Source of the DNA: Vitis vinifera
Taxonomy: Eukaryota > Streptophyta > Magnoliopsida > Vitales > Vitaceae
Assembly (NCBI RefSeq): GCF_030704535.1
Contig: NC_081812.1
Span: 3,493,501 to 3,557,500, forward strand
Direction: 5' to 3'
DNA length: 64,000 nucleotides
Shown here: piece after piece, positions 12,801 through 23,506 of the stretch
Numbering within the stretch: the first letter of the stretch is position 1
How the letters are laid out: each line of letters starts with the position of its first letter
Notes under the pieces: generated by a model
Told to the model about the DNA's origin: nothing
The model's database searches: none
Seen by the model: only the letters and a program-made list of their open reading frames with translations
Position numbers and translations under genes: made by a program

Positions 12801-13990
12801 ATATTATTATTTAAGTGAGCTTTTTGTTGACTTTGATCATGAACATGGAGTTCGTGGAGATTTTGAGTGCTTACGTCCTAGACAAAATTTGATGGATGTT
12901 GTAAGTACCTTCTTCATTTATATCAAATATGTGCCAAATTAATTAAATAAATTTATTGAAGTTATTGTTTAACAACAGGTAATAAATCTAGAAGCCTCAA
13001 AGCTAAATTATTTTGAGAGGCAATTCATAGGCATTACAAGTATAAGATGCTATCTTCCCACGACATTTTTAGTAAGCTCATATTTCTCTTGTTGTTTACT
13101 TACGTATTAAGTACAATATACTAATGTTCATACTATGTTTTATTATTAGCAAATGATTTTGTGCGGGAGTCCTCATCATTTTTTTGATAGAAAAACATCC
13201 ATCGTGAGTAAGTACATTAGCAAATTGGATGATTGCGAGAAGGTTAGTAATTATTTGTAATGTTTAATTACATATATGAAATTTAGAGCAGATATTGTTT
13301 TCACCTATAATATAGTAGATATTTTGTGCCCTAACTCATATATATTGTTTTTCTAACTTTACAACTATTTATTCCAATGCATGACGATTGCCCCGGTCAG
13401 TGGTATCTGTGCATCATTGACTTCAAAAACTCTCATATCCAAATTTTAGATTCATTGCCATCGAAGAGTCGGGACGAGTTCCGGTTTAAGAGTGTCAAAA
13501 CAGTTGTATGCTTTTAGATTTTTTTTTTCCTTTTAATTTGTTTTTTTTTCTCTTCCATATTTATTAACACTTTCATAATAAATTAGGTTGAATTTTGTCA
13601 AACGTTCTTCAAACTGTATGACATAGGGAAAGATGTCTTCCAATTCTCCATTGATTGGGCTCCTTCGATTCTGACCCAAGATAATGGGTTAGTATGAATA
13701 TATAACTCACATTAATATTGTTTATCTGAGCTATAATTATACAATCATTCAATAAGTTGTTTTTCTTTTCTTTTCTTTTTCTTAGGTGGGACTGTGGAGT
13801 GCATGTCATTAAATATATGCAGACATTCAAAAATGGTGATTCAATGACAGGCTTCGACTTATGTAATTCTGTTAAACTACGTCGGGAAATAGCAAGTGAT
13901 TTAGTTTTATACAAGGGAAATAGAGAAAAACAAACCATCGTGGCTATTGTTTGTACAAAGACGTCGACACGAGCAATGAAAAATTATTAT
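9832..13990 (+). pseudogene. HMG-box / Ulp1-like (C48) cysteine protease fusion gene, decayed, transposon-associated type
   Basis: This is a multi-exon gene in pieces. The likely start at 9,832 gives a basic N-terminus (MAGRRRRRVVPRERK). Exons at 10,223-10,292, 10,384-10,441 and 10,519-10,638 together spell an HMG box: PKRPIGAWIHY, then KEKDKGVKTNDD, then LRKKLGKKWNELSKVEKEDF. Exons from 10,738 on give the N-terminal domain that accompanies plant Ulp1-like transposon proteins (QLQCRKIDHELCLWLINSFN; DVEFIMGLRARG). The protease lies at about 13,150-13,870, with WYLCIIDF, the Asp of LDSL, QDNGWDCG with catalytic Gln and Cys, and VHVIKYMQ. Lesions: frameshifts near 10,787 and 11,040, stops at 12,709 and 12,760, and the position of the catalytic His (before WYL) is Gln. 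It is probably a transposon-carried protease gene. Confidence 0.7.
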
Positions 13991-15363
13991 TATGATATTT
14001 GTTATTTTTCTAATATTTATCATTTCCATCTCCACATATCGTCATGTTTATTGGGAAGTTGTGACCTTGGATGACCATACATTGTTCATTATTAAGTCCA
14101 TTTTATTTGAATATGCTATACTGTTATTTCAATATTGTAGGCAAAATGAAATTGTTATATATAGGCATCATTCATGTTCGACATGATTGAATTTCTACGA
14201 TCTTTTAGGTAATTAGATTTTTTTTGTCCCTATATAGTTTGGGTTGCTTTTCAAATATATATATATATATATTCATTTATCTATGCTCAAAATTATATAG
14301 TTAGTACCTGTAGGAGTATAGGTTAGGCGACTAATATTTTTAGTCGGTGTGAGTTATAGGTACGACTTGTCAAGACAGTGGATACTGGTTGAGGAATGAC
14401 GTTCAGCCGATTAGAACCGGTCGACCGGTTCAACTTAGTCTAGTGTCTACAAGCAATGGAATTATGGCAACCGGTTGAGAACAATCCTCAACCAGATAAT
14501 GACCCTATGGATGCAGTGTCAACCGGTTGAGGATTTGTTTCAATTGGATGAGGAATTTTAACAACCGGTTCAACAAAAGTTCGATGTAGTATCTACCGGT
14601 CGAGGAGTTTGAATGACCAGCTGAAGAATTTTCTCAACCGGTTGAGGATTTTTTTAACCAATGTCAACCAGCTGAGGAATGAAGGCTATCGGTAGAGGAA
14701 TTTCCTCAACCGGTTGAGGCCAAATCTCGATCGGTTGACTTGTTGAATGCTATTGTGCAATTTTTTAGTACGACTACTGTCCGATAAATGCCTAAAAGTG
14801 GTACCAAAAAACTTTTCACTTAGTAAACATTGGACAAGGTACCATTAAGTTCAATTAAAAGGTTTGAAAGTGATGGAAACTGCCATTCCAAATTACCTAA
14901 CTACGATTTACCCATTTTTAGTTATATCACAACATTTACCAATTTCATATGAATTACATCATATCGATTACTTTCCTATAGTTAACTCATAACCACCTAA
15001 TTGTCAAACTTTAACCACATTTGAATTTAATTAAATCTGCACGCGCAACTATTTTTTTGGATATGATATAAATGAATCAGTTTTTTTACCAATCATTTTA
15101 TTACTTGTTATCAATTAAATTATAAATGTAGAGGATATTGCATTCTATCAATCAACTTGACTCTAGATCGGAATTCAAACTTTTCATTAAATACTTTAGT
15201 TAAAAGTACATATTAGCCAAAGTGATAACGTAAGCTAATATAAATATTGATTTAATACCTGCCATCTCTTACTCCGTTAATGAATAAAAAAAAAGGTTGC
15301 ATATCATTTTCATTTGGATATTTGTTTGGATCCCCACCTTGACATGGTGTTGTCATAGTTTGT
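13991..15363. other. Gene-free spacer between the protease pseudogene and the FAR1-like fragment
   Basis: Holds the ACCGGT-motif array at 14,380-14,742 (separate entry), a short TA run near 14,259-14,272 and AT-rich DNA. No coding similarity is visible. Confidence 0.45.
14380..14742. repeat. Array of palindromic CAACCGGTTGAGGA-like motifs
   Basis: About eight copies of the core ACCGGT/ACCGGTT, most as CAACCGGTTGAGG, recur every 25-60 bp, with degenerate copies (CCAGCTGAGG, ATCGGTAGAGG, CGATCGGTTGAC) between them. The core is an inverted repeat of itself (CAACCGGTTG). Spacing is irregular, so it resembles the subterminal binding-site clusters of some DNA transposons more than a satellite. It lies between the Ulp1-like and FAR1-like genes. 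Confidence 0.65.
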
Positions 15364-16499
15364 TCATATTGCTGAAATCCTGCTATCTGCACATGCACAT
15401 TCCATTGTTAAAATTGAGCTGTCCAATTCCATTCCAATTATTTCAACCAAATCATTAAATAATGCATAGTTCAAATTCATGTCAAAAGTTTTTTTTTTTA
15501 TTCCCGAGCTTACATTGCCAAGTTCAACATAATCTATATACATGTCAGATCGGTCATTCGACAAATGCTCCCCTCGCATTCCCTGCATTTTTCAATGATT
15601 AAGTGTTGTCAATTATTGTTGAATTAGATGTTATCAATGTTTGTGTTGTTATATAACAAGCCTATTATACATATAGGTAAGGTTGCAAACATGTTAACTG
15701 ATAAATTTGTTGAAGACATCATTTCCATTTGAATGTCACATTGGGAAGACAAATTACTTTCCTGCTATGTACTCATAATGCCATGAAAACAATTATGTTA
15801 GTTATTTATGTAAGTACAAGTACAAAACTTCATCTTAGCGGCAATTTCTTACTCAATCTGACATACCATATCATGCTGATGACCAGTTTGAGGGATTCTA
15901 GCTTCTAGACACTTTCGAATTGTGTGACTCACTCTTTTACAAAAATTACACCATCTTCCCTTTTGAAAATCCGTTGCAACTTTTCCTGGATTTTCTTTAG
16001 TCTTCACAATATTTGGATCACGAACTTGGTTAGGACTTGTGGCTCCATCTGCTGCTACTTTCTTCCATTTCAAATTACTGTTATAGAGTTCCTCTATTCT
16101 CACCATTAAATTTTCTATTTCATTTTTTGCTTCTAGAAATGAAGATGATGTATCTGACACATAGTAGGAGAGCTTGTTGCACATCGAACTCAATGAACCA
16201 TATCTTACAAACCGATCCATGTCGTTATCCGTCTTATTCACCGGTGTTGATCTTGTATGCACTTTTGCTAACTTTGTCCACCTCTTCAAAATACATGAAA
16301 GATAAATCTCTTCCAAATGCTCCACCTTCATAACAACAACCATGTAGCAACAAGGGATGCCAATTGACTCAAACATCATGCATGAGCATTTTAATGTTAC
16401 AATATTCGGCCAAAATTGGACTTCCCATTTTAAGTTCGGGTGTCTAAACTTAGATAATGTGTATGCCTGCATTGAATCATCACTTACAAGGCCTACCAC
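15364..16499 (-). pseudogene. FAR1/FHY3-like (MULE-transposase-derived) fragment with SWIM region and CCHC knuckle
   Basis: The exon at 15,849-16,499 encodes 216 residues. Residues 38-52 read CSCMMFESIGIPCCY, the SWIM zinc-finger pattern of FAR1-related proteins and MULE transposases, followed by a conserved LKRWTKLAK segment. The final zinc ligand (normally His) is Tyr, so the finger is probably dead. Residues 184-197 (CNFCKRVSHTIRKC) form a CX2CX4HX4C knuckle, as in FAR1-related proteins. A likely splice acceptor lies at about 16,495. A second probable exon is 15,364-15,580 (acceptor TGCAG). The MULE catalytic domain, which should lie upstream, is missing: about 10 bp beyond the acceptor the sequence turns into the linker of the DUF866 array. 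It points toward the Ulp1-like gene and may be its transposase partner. Confidence 0.75.
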
Positions 16500-17021
16500 A
16501 AAAAATAATTAAAATAACATTTAAAAGAAATAATATAATAGTAAATATTGTCAATATTAGCATTAGAAATCAAGACAGAAAACTCAAACACCCATTTTTT
16601 CGGTTTAAAAATGAATAAAATTGTTAAATTATTGGAAACTCATTGATAATTAAGGTATAATAGAAGATAATGAAGATACTCAAGGCTAACTGGCTAAGGT
16701 GGTGGAAGATAGGTACTACATAAATGTAGATATGTTCCCAGAGAGACTTGGCTTTTGAGTTTGATGTAAAGCGGTGTCTTTGTTGCGTGAGCAGAAAGGC
16801 CTGGCTCTGTAACCAACCCCTGTTTCCTTCCTTTCCTCCCTTTCATCCTTACGATCTCGTTAGATGAAACCAATGCTTTCTGCTATGGAGGATAATCATT
16901 GTTTTATCTCATTATTAGGGTGGGTAAGAGTTTCTTTCATTATATTACTCACTTCGACAGATGTAGACTTTGGTTATCGTTAAAGCTGAATAGGAGGCAT
17001 GACTTCATTTTTCCCTTCTCC

Positions 17022-17029
17022 TATAAATA
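17022..17029 (+). promoter_or_regulatory. TATA box of DUF866-like copy A
   Basis: TATAAATA in the context CTCCTATAAATAGAGATGA lies 70 bp upstream of the ATG at 17,099. The same context is kept in copies E (29,571) and F (31,274), altered to TATATATA in G (32,956) and to ACAAATATA in B and D. Confidence 0.7.
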
Positions 17030-17098
17030 GAGATGAAGAATAGCCTCATTGTGTCAATTCCACTATTATTCACAAAAGGTAAAACAAAGAAAATAAAT

Positions 17099-18068
17099 AT
17101 GACAAAGGTTATGTCTGTTGTATCAGTCGAGATGAGGAATATTGTCTTTCTTCAAACTTGAGCTGGTGGTAATGATATAACCATCAACTACTTCTTCAAG
17201 GTGAAAATTTTGAGTATTGTTTTTATTTAACACTGATGTTGTTTTGTATTTTAACTACTTTTTTGTTACATTGAAAGTGGAGTGTGAATAGTGTGGTTGG
17301 ATTTCCCTGGAGAAAGTTTGCGTTTCTTTGGGACACAAAGAAAAGCCCACTGTAGGGAATAGGAGAATGAATTATAACAATGCATCTCTTAGAGTGGGTT
17401 ATATTACTTAAGTTTCCATTATTTTCTTTGCTATTGCTACTGGTTTTTTTTTTTCTCATTCATTTGCCCATGATTTTTGTTTTTTGTTTTTTTTTCTTTG
17501 TTCTGAAGATGGATATGGCAAACGATGTGTCATCTCTCTGATCCCAGGCCATGGAAATCCACTAAGCGAATATCACTGTAGAGAAATGGGACTAATACTG
17601 GTTAATTGCGAAAGACTTATCCTTTTGACCTATTCGTTCAATGGTGGATGGCTAGCGATGACGGTGTACCATTATCACCATAATTTTATCATTTTTCTTG
17701 TTATTAATTTGAGCTCAAGTCACTAATAGTTTTTCTTTTCTTTTCAGACATCTGGCCAAGAGATCCATGTTCATCTTCTTGGTCGAGAGTACAAGAACGT
17801 GATTGATGGAGATGAGGTCACAATCATGAACCCGGAAGCTCAATTTTTTCCCAAAGGCTCATATTGGTCCTTTTGGATCTATTCTCTATGGTTGTTATTT
17901 GGATTTTCATTTAGACATTTTGGATGCTTGGGATATTTTGGATGTCTTGTTAGGATGTTTATGTGTGGATGTTATTATGGATATTTGGATGTTTATGTGT
18001 GGATGCTATGGATGTTTGGATGTTTATGTGTGGATATTTATGACACTGATAGTGTAAAATATGATTGA
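17099..18068 (+). pseudogene. DUF866/CZIB-like copy A
   Basis: The family (UPF0587, CXXC-motif zinc-binding protein, about 160 residues) is a conserved eukaryotic zinc protein of poorly known function. Exon 1 (17,099-17,200) gives MTKVMSVVSVEMRNIVFLQ, with TGA at codon 21. Exon 2 (about 17,278-17,394) has VECE-stop-CGW, the stop falling inside the first CXXC. Exon 3 (about 17,509-17,663) has lost the second CXXC (EDGYG where other copies read CDGCD) but keeps ISLIPGHGNPLSE and the SFNGGW block. Exon 4 (from 17,748) gives TSGQEIHVHLLGREYKNVIDG; its usual stop is lost, so the frame runs into the downstream minisatellite to 18,068. Not functional. Confidence 0.85.
17930..18045 (+). repeat. TGGATGTTTATG minisatellite after exon 4 of copy A
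   Basis: Irregular repeats of GGATGTTTATGTGTGGATG and GGATATTTTGGATG. The same block follows exon 4 in every array copy, longest in copy G (33,836-33,990). In copies B-E it continues into a TGTGCAAAATGTGCAAA variant. Confidence 0.75.
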
Positions 18069-18679
18069 AAAAAAAAAGTTTGATAACATTTTGCAAATTT
18101 TTTTTATGACACTAATAATGTAATTTTTTTATACCTTTTGCTATTAAATTAATAAAAGGTTGTCATTGCAAAGATATCTATAACCATGTGACCAATATGT
18201 AGATTTTAAAATTTTAATTTATTTATCAATGGCCATTAAAATAACATTTTAAGGAAATAATATAATAGTAAATACTGTCAATATTAGCATTAGAAATCAA
18301 GACAGAAAACTCAAACATCCATTTTTTCGATTTAAAAATGAATAAAATTGTTAAATTATTTGAAGTTCATATATAATTAAGATATAATAGAAAGATAACA
18401 AAGATGCTCAAGGCTAACTAGCTAAGGTGTAGAAGATAGGTTCTGCATACATGTAGATATGTCCTAAATACATGTAGATATGTCCTAAAAGAGATACTGC
18501 TTTTGACTTTAATTGAAATGGGTGTTTTTGTTGCATGAGCAGAAATGTCTGGCTCTACAGCCAACCCCTGTTTCATTTCTTCATTCTCTTTCATCCTTGC
18601 GATCTCGTTGGACAAAACCAATGTTTTTTGGTTATCGTTAAAGCTGATTAGGAGGCATGGATTCATTTTTTTGTTCTCC

Positions 18680-19494
18680 TACAAATATAGATGAGGAATA
18701 GCCTCATAGTAACAATTCCATTGTTATTCATAAAATGTAAAACAAAGAAAATAAATATGCCAAATGTTATATTGGTTGTATCAGCCGAGATGAGGACTAT
18801 TGCCCTTCTTCAACCTCAGGCTAGTAGTGATGATACAACCATCAACTATTTTCTTCTAGGTAAAAATTTTGAGTATTATTTTGATTTAACACTAATGTTG
18901 TTCTGTATTTTAACTATTTGTTTGTTACATTGAAGGTGAAGGTGAAGTGTGAATAGTGTGGTTGGGTTTCCGTGGAGGAAGTTTGTGTTTCTTTGGGAGT
19001 TAAAGAAAACCCACTACAGCAGGATAAGGAATTATAACAATGCATCTCTTAGAGTGGGTTATATTACTTAAGCTTTTGTTGTTTTCTTTGCTACTACCAT
19101 TGTTTTTTTTTTCTCATTCATCTTCCCATGATTTTTTTTTTGTTGCGTTTGATGGATGTGACAGATAAGATGTCATCTCAATGATCCCAGACCATGGAAA
19201 TCTACTGAGCGAGCATCACAGCAGAGGTAATGGATTGATGTTGTTTAATTACAATGAGCTTATCCCGGTGACCTATTCGTTTAATTGTGGATGGCTTGCG
19301 ATGACGGTATACAATTGTCACCATAATTTTATCATTTTTCTTGTTATGAATTTGCGTTCATATCACTAGTGATTTTTTTTTCACACATCTGGCCAAAAGA
19401 TACATGTTGATCTTTTTGGTTGAGAGTACAGGAATGTGATTGATGGAAAATAGGTCAAAATCACGGAGCTCGACGCTAAATTTGTGCCCAGAGG
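18680..19494 (+). pseudogene. DUF866/CZIB-like copy B
   Basis: The ATG at 18,757 opens MPNVILVVSAEMRTIALLQPQ, and exon 1 is free of stops, though one extra T near its donor shifts the frame. Exon 2 (about 18,938-19,050) has the same TAG between the two cysteines of the first CXXC as copy A. Exon 3 begins DGCDR then TAA (about 19,165); the rest, including NPLSEHHSRG, is readable. Exon 4 (from about 19,386) has two stops. The TATA box is degraded. Sharing the exon-2 stop with copy A suggests that the copy duplicated to give A and B was already dead. Confidence 0.85.
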
Positions 19495-19559
19495 CTGAGA
19501 TTGTTTCTTTTGGATCTGTTCTTTATGGTTGTAATTTTTTAGACATTTTGGATGTTTGA

Positions 19560-19800
19560 GATATTTTGGATGTCTTGTTAGGATGTTTATGTGTGGATGT
19601 TATTGTGAATATTTGAATGTTTATATATGCATGTTATGTTTGGATGTGCAAATGTGCAAAATGTGCATAATGTGACTATGTGCAAAACGTGCAAAATATG
19701 AAAAATTACACTCACACTAAAAATTACATTTTTAGTGTCATTATAAAATGTGCAAAATGTTTGGATGTTTGTGTGGGTGTTTTATGACACTAATAGTGCA
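19560..19800 (+). repeat. Downstream minisatellite of copy B with a short palindrome
   Basis: TGGATGTTTATG and GTGCAAAATGTGC repeats. Around 19,715-19,750 the segments ACACTAAAAAT and ATTTTTAGTGT form a short inverted repeat, also present in copies D and E but not in A, F or G. Confidence 0.6.
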
Positions 19801-20257
19801 AGATATGATTGAAAAAAAAAAGTTTGATAACATTTTGCATATTTTCTTATGACACTAACAATGTAATTTTTTTTTATAACTTTTAATATTAAATTAATAA
19901 AAGCTGGTCATACTAAAAGAAAGGCATATCCTTAACATCACATTCAACTTCTATGAAACGACACTGTTTCAAAGCTACAAAACGTTCCACCCAGTTCATA
20001 CTAAAAGATGTTATTTTTCAAACGTCAGTTACCTCCCACACCCAAATTCTCATCCATGGCCTTTCACTTCAAACCCGCCTTATTTCCTAGCTGGTCGGCC
20101 TCAATTCAATTGATTATGCTTGTTTCATCCTTGATCAAACCCTTTCTTCTTGATCAAAGCCTACACCCTCCAAGACTCTCCACAAAATTCCCTATTTCTC
20201 TATCTCTAAATGCTTTAGAACAATGCTAAACCAGGTAATTTCACATATCCATTTGTC

Positions 20258-20446
20258 CTAAAAGCTTGTTCCACCCTTGGTTGGGTGCTTGATGATGAAA
20301 AAATTCATAGTCTCTCCTACCCCTTCTATGGATAACAGTCTCAACTCTATGGGGCTTTGAAACGCCCCTTCAAACCCAAACTTTTCAGCTAAATAAAAGG
20401 GCAAGTGATCAGTGCAAGGAGGAACCAAAAAAGAACAATTTATCAA
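20258..20446 (-). other. Conserved 62-codon ORF, copy 1 of 3 (unrecognised)
   Basis: Encodes a 62-residue sequence containing CTDHLPFYLAEKFGFEGAFQ and ending KHPTKGGTSF. Near-identical ORFs occur at 41,520-41,708 and 43,514-43,702, because all three sit in duplicated DNA downstream of the myosin XI pseudogene. A TTGCAAG-type splice acceptor lies just before the readable part, so it could be an exon of a neighbouring gene carried along by duplication. I do not recognise the protein. Copy 1 differs from the other two by a few residues. Confidence 0.4.
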
Positions 20447-20509
20447 ACCATTAATCCTTGCAATTGAGTTATAAGGAGAATCGGATTAATGGGACATGGC
20501 TCTGAGAGT

Positions 20510-20560
<51 letters not shown>

Positions 20561-21277
20561 GTTTTCAACATAAAGCCGTATTGCAAAAGTTTAAGCAAAA
20601 GCCAATTGTCTTTATAATAACTTGTTGTTTCAAACTATAAAAAAAAAAAGTATAGAAGACTAAGATATCACACAGATTTCATTCAACAGTTTCAGCTCCT
20701 TGCCATGAATTTTAGGTTCCATAGGCTGTTCTACCATTTTTACAACTTTGTATATATCGTCATCGACAGCAGAAAACACTTGTCATGACCCTCTCATTTT
20801 GGAATGAATAATAGAACCTTACATCACTAACACAAAACCGTATTCCATATACAGTAAAAATGGCCAAAAAAATGTGGCTACCATCATAAATTACAGTCTA
20901 AGTACTAAAAAACCGACCCAAAAGAAGAAATACAATACCGAGAAGCCCAACAAACAAATGAAAAAGCCTTTGCTGGAGTAACTTCCTGGACGCCAGGGCA
21001 TGTTTCTATTTGTTGCTCAGTGTTTTGGCACTAGAACTGTAGTTTCTACTAATCAAATACCCCACACTGTAAAGAACAAAATGGCAACAGGAAAGGGGGG
21101 AAAAAGAATCAACCTAGACAGAGAAAGCAAATACTAGCCTGGGAAAATGAAACATATATAAATATGAATCAAGCAGATGGAAAATGAAACGTAGGCACAG
21201 GTTTTGCAGCAGGTAGATCGTGAAGAAGGGCTGTGGGAAGAGAGGAGAATTGGAAGGAAAATACAACCACTGGAAAT

Positions 21278-22962
21278 CATTCAGCCCTTGGTAATAAGAA
21301 TGAGAAGCCTGAGTTTTCACGAATCAGTGGTGGAGGATCAATATCAAAAACTTTTATTTGTTGCATTGTCTTGGAAATATCATCCACAGTGAATGGAATA
21401 CTGCAATAATAAAGAAAAAATACGTGAAAAGTTGGTTTATTGCCGCAGAGCAATGAGATCACGAATGCCGATAAAATCAAGCAGTGGATTGGAAATCATT
21501 ACCTTAAGTCATCATCCAATAAGAACGAATTGCTGACAACATTGTTCGAATCTTCAGTCATCATTACTCTCATGCTTGAAATAACCTGCCATTAGAGAAG
21601 AGGTTTTAGACAAAATTTTGACAAATGGATCTGAAACAACTGGAAATAAATATAACTCCATAAAAGAGGGGGGGGGGGGGGGGGAGGAGTTTGCTTAGCA
21701 TGACGAGGATTAAAAACGGGTAGTTAGGGACTGTTTGAAAACCAAAAAATCAGGTTGGCAGTGTTTAGTTCAGAAGGAACCATTGAGATAGTGTAGGGTA
21801 CGGTAAAGGGCCCAAAACTACTTCATTCAAAAGTTGGCTTTCCCAAAAAAAAAAGAATTGAAAAGAAAATCAGGAGTGTCCACATGAAGTGATGAAACAC
21901 AATGTTGAAATATGGCTTTGAATCATCTTTACAGTTATCAAACACCCTACAAATGGAATGGAAAGAAACAAAGATTTGTGTATGTCGAAACTAATGAAGA
22001 CTTACATCTGATGAGACGCTGTGTACCATATTTGTCATCTCAGTACATGGTACTGATCCTGTATAATTGTTATATGCTAAGTATCTGAAAAACCCAAAAT
22101 TTAACAATTTAGTGAGAGAGAGAGAGGTGTGGTTTTGGGTTGAGAGGAAGAAATTGAAGGGTAAAGTTACTTACCGGGCAAAGATCATTTGTTATTTCTT
22201 TCAAAGTTTTTTTAGGCTTTTGATGTATAACTTGATTCAGCAAAATAGAGAAAAACAGATAGGAGAAGGAAATAGTCAAGCAAGCAAGGAAAATATGTGA
22301 AAACAATGATAGTATTAGGAATGGGGGCCAGATTAATGAGTCAAACCAGGAATCCAACTGCTTGTCTGATATGCCTCAGTTCATCCCAAGCTGAGCCAGC
22401 ATACTGAATATAAGGCAGATATTAGGCCACATTCTAAAGACAACAACGTGTAAAGGTTAAAGAGGAGTAATTAATCTCACCTCTTTGGTTGCTTCATGGC
22501 ACAAATTTTCTAACTCAGCCAATCCTGTCTTAACAAACTCCCCATTGCTGAATGAGCAACATTCACGCCTCAAAAGGAGACTGCAAAAATGAATTTAAAA
22601 ATGCCACTTACACATATTACATAATAAAGGCATTGGGATCATAAGAAAAAAGCCATGTTTGAGTGCACTTACCTGTTGAATAACTGAACATTGATGAATG
22701 AAAATATCTAAGTGAACACCTTGCAGACTAGGAATTGCGGAACTTGTACAGTCACAATATCCAACAAAATGAGGTACTGCTGTAAGAAGAAAAACAATCA
22801 GTTTTTGACATCATATTTCAGACTGTGACACTTACATGGTTTGCTTTCATTATCTTCAAGTAAAAATTCAGGCTTTTCAAAATGCTTTGCCAATGAGCAA
22901 TCAATGCTTGTTGTGCAACAGCATTAGCTTGAGAACGTCCCTTCACGGGATGTTTTAGGTGC
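21278..22962 (-). pseudogene. Myosin XI C-terminal globular tail (DIL domain), copy 1
   Basis: Exons in transcription order: 22,962 to about 22,838 (QANAVAQQALIAHWQSIVK-type segment), about 22,780-22,675 (IFSFINVQLFN), about 22,580-22,480 ([11 protein letters not shown]), about 22,410-22,350 (YAGSAWDELRHIRQAV), about 22,240-22,170 (VIHQKPKKTLKEITNDLCP), about 22,086-22,008, 21,585-21,503 (MTEDSNNVVSNSFLLDDD) and 21,400-21,278 (FTVDDISKTMQQI... ENSGFSFLLPRAE, TGA). This is the cargo-binding end of a plant class XI actin motor. Lesions: a deletion shifts the frame in the first exon listed, and the 22,008-22,086 exon has two stops (TAA and TGA). The motor, IQ and coiled-coil regions are absent. 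Confidence 0.88.
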
Positions 22963-23506
22963 CTGTATAATGAAAAGATACTTGAATAGAGATCAAGAAT
23001 ATATTGGGCAACTTAAAAGTTTCATTGCAAAGGAGAATGAGCTGCCTTACATAGAAATAGTAAATGAGTTACTGAGATGGTGTGTGCCAAGTGGTCAATT
23101 TGCCCAATAGAAACATTCTTTCTAGGTGCAACGGAATTGATTGATCCCTAAATTCTAACAACAGGTACTTATTCAAGGAAGTTTATTTACATGTAAATGA
23201 ATAAATAAATTCAAGGGGAGGCATACTTGGTTTTGGGTGAACAATAGAAAATGTGAATTAATAGGTTGACTTACAAGTTTACAGGCAGCAGCACGATGTA
23301 AAAAATATAGGAAATATTTACTTACCATCTACATGTCTTAACTTAATCTATCATACCTTTCCATTTTCTCCCCTCATAAGTAAAAAATCAAACCGTATTG
23401 TTGAAGAAATGTTTTAGAACAGTGCTAAACCAAGTAATTTAAGATATCCATTTGTCATAAAAGCTTTTTTTTTTCTCATTCGTCTGCCCATGATTTTTTT
23501 TTTTTT

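Larger units (their letters stand above)
19912..23465. repeat. Segmental duplicate block 1 (myosin XI 3' end plus its downstream flank)
   Basis: This block replaces part of the DUF866 array. It matches, in the same order and orientation, the sequence at about 43,190-45,835 (start phrase AAAGGCATATCCTTAACATC, end phrase TAAAAAATCAAACC.TATTGTTGAAGAAA). At 23,408 the match to that place stops, and the next 55 bases repeat instead a phrase from the flank (TTTTAGAACAGTGCTAAACC, also at 20,215, 41,477 and 43,469). After that the array resumes. It contains a (GA)n run at 20,503-20,558 and a run of 17 G at 21,668-21,684. Confidence 0.85.

Noticed and set aside
14380-14742. CRISPR-like array
   Set aside because: The motif is short and palindromic, spacing is irregular and the genome is a plant; not a CRISPR locus.
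15924-16333. Plus-strand ORFs
   Set aside because: Antisense shadows of the FAR1-like exon.
17799-18068. Cys/Gly/Tyr-rich small protein (GCLCVDIY type)
   Set aside because: Exon 4 of copy A reading on into the TGGATGTTTATG minisatellite; similar repeats elsewhere give the same artefact.
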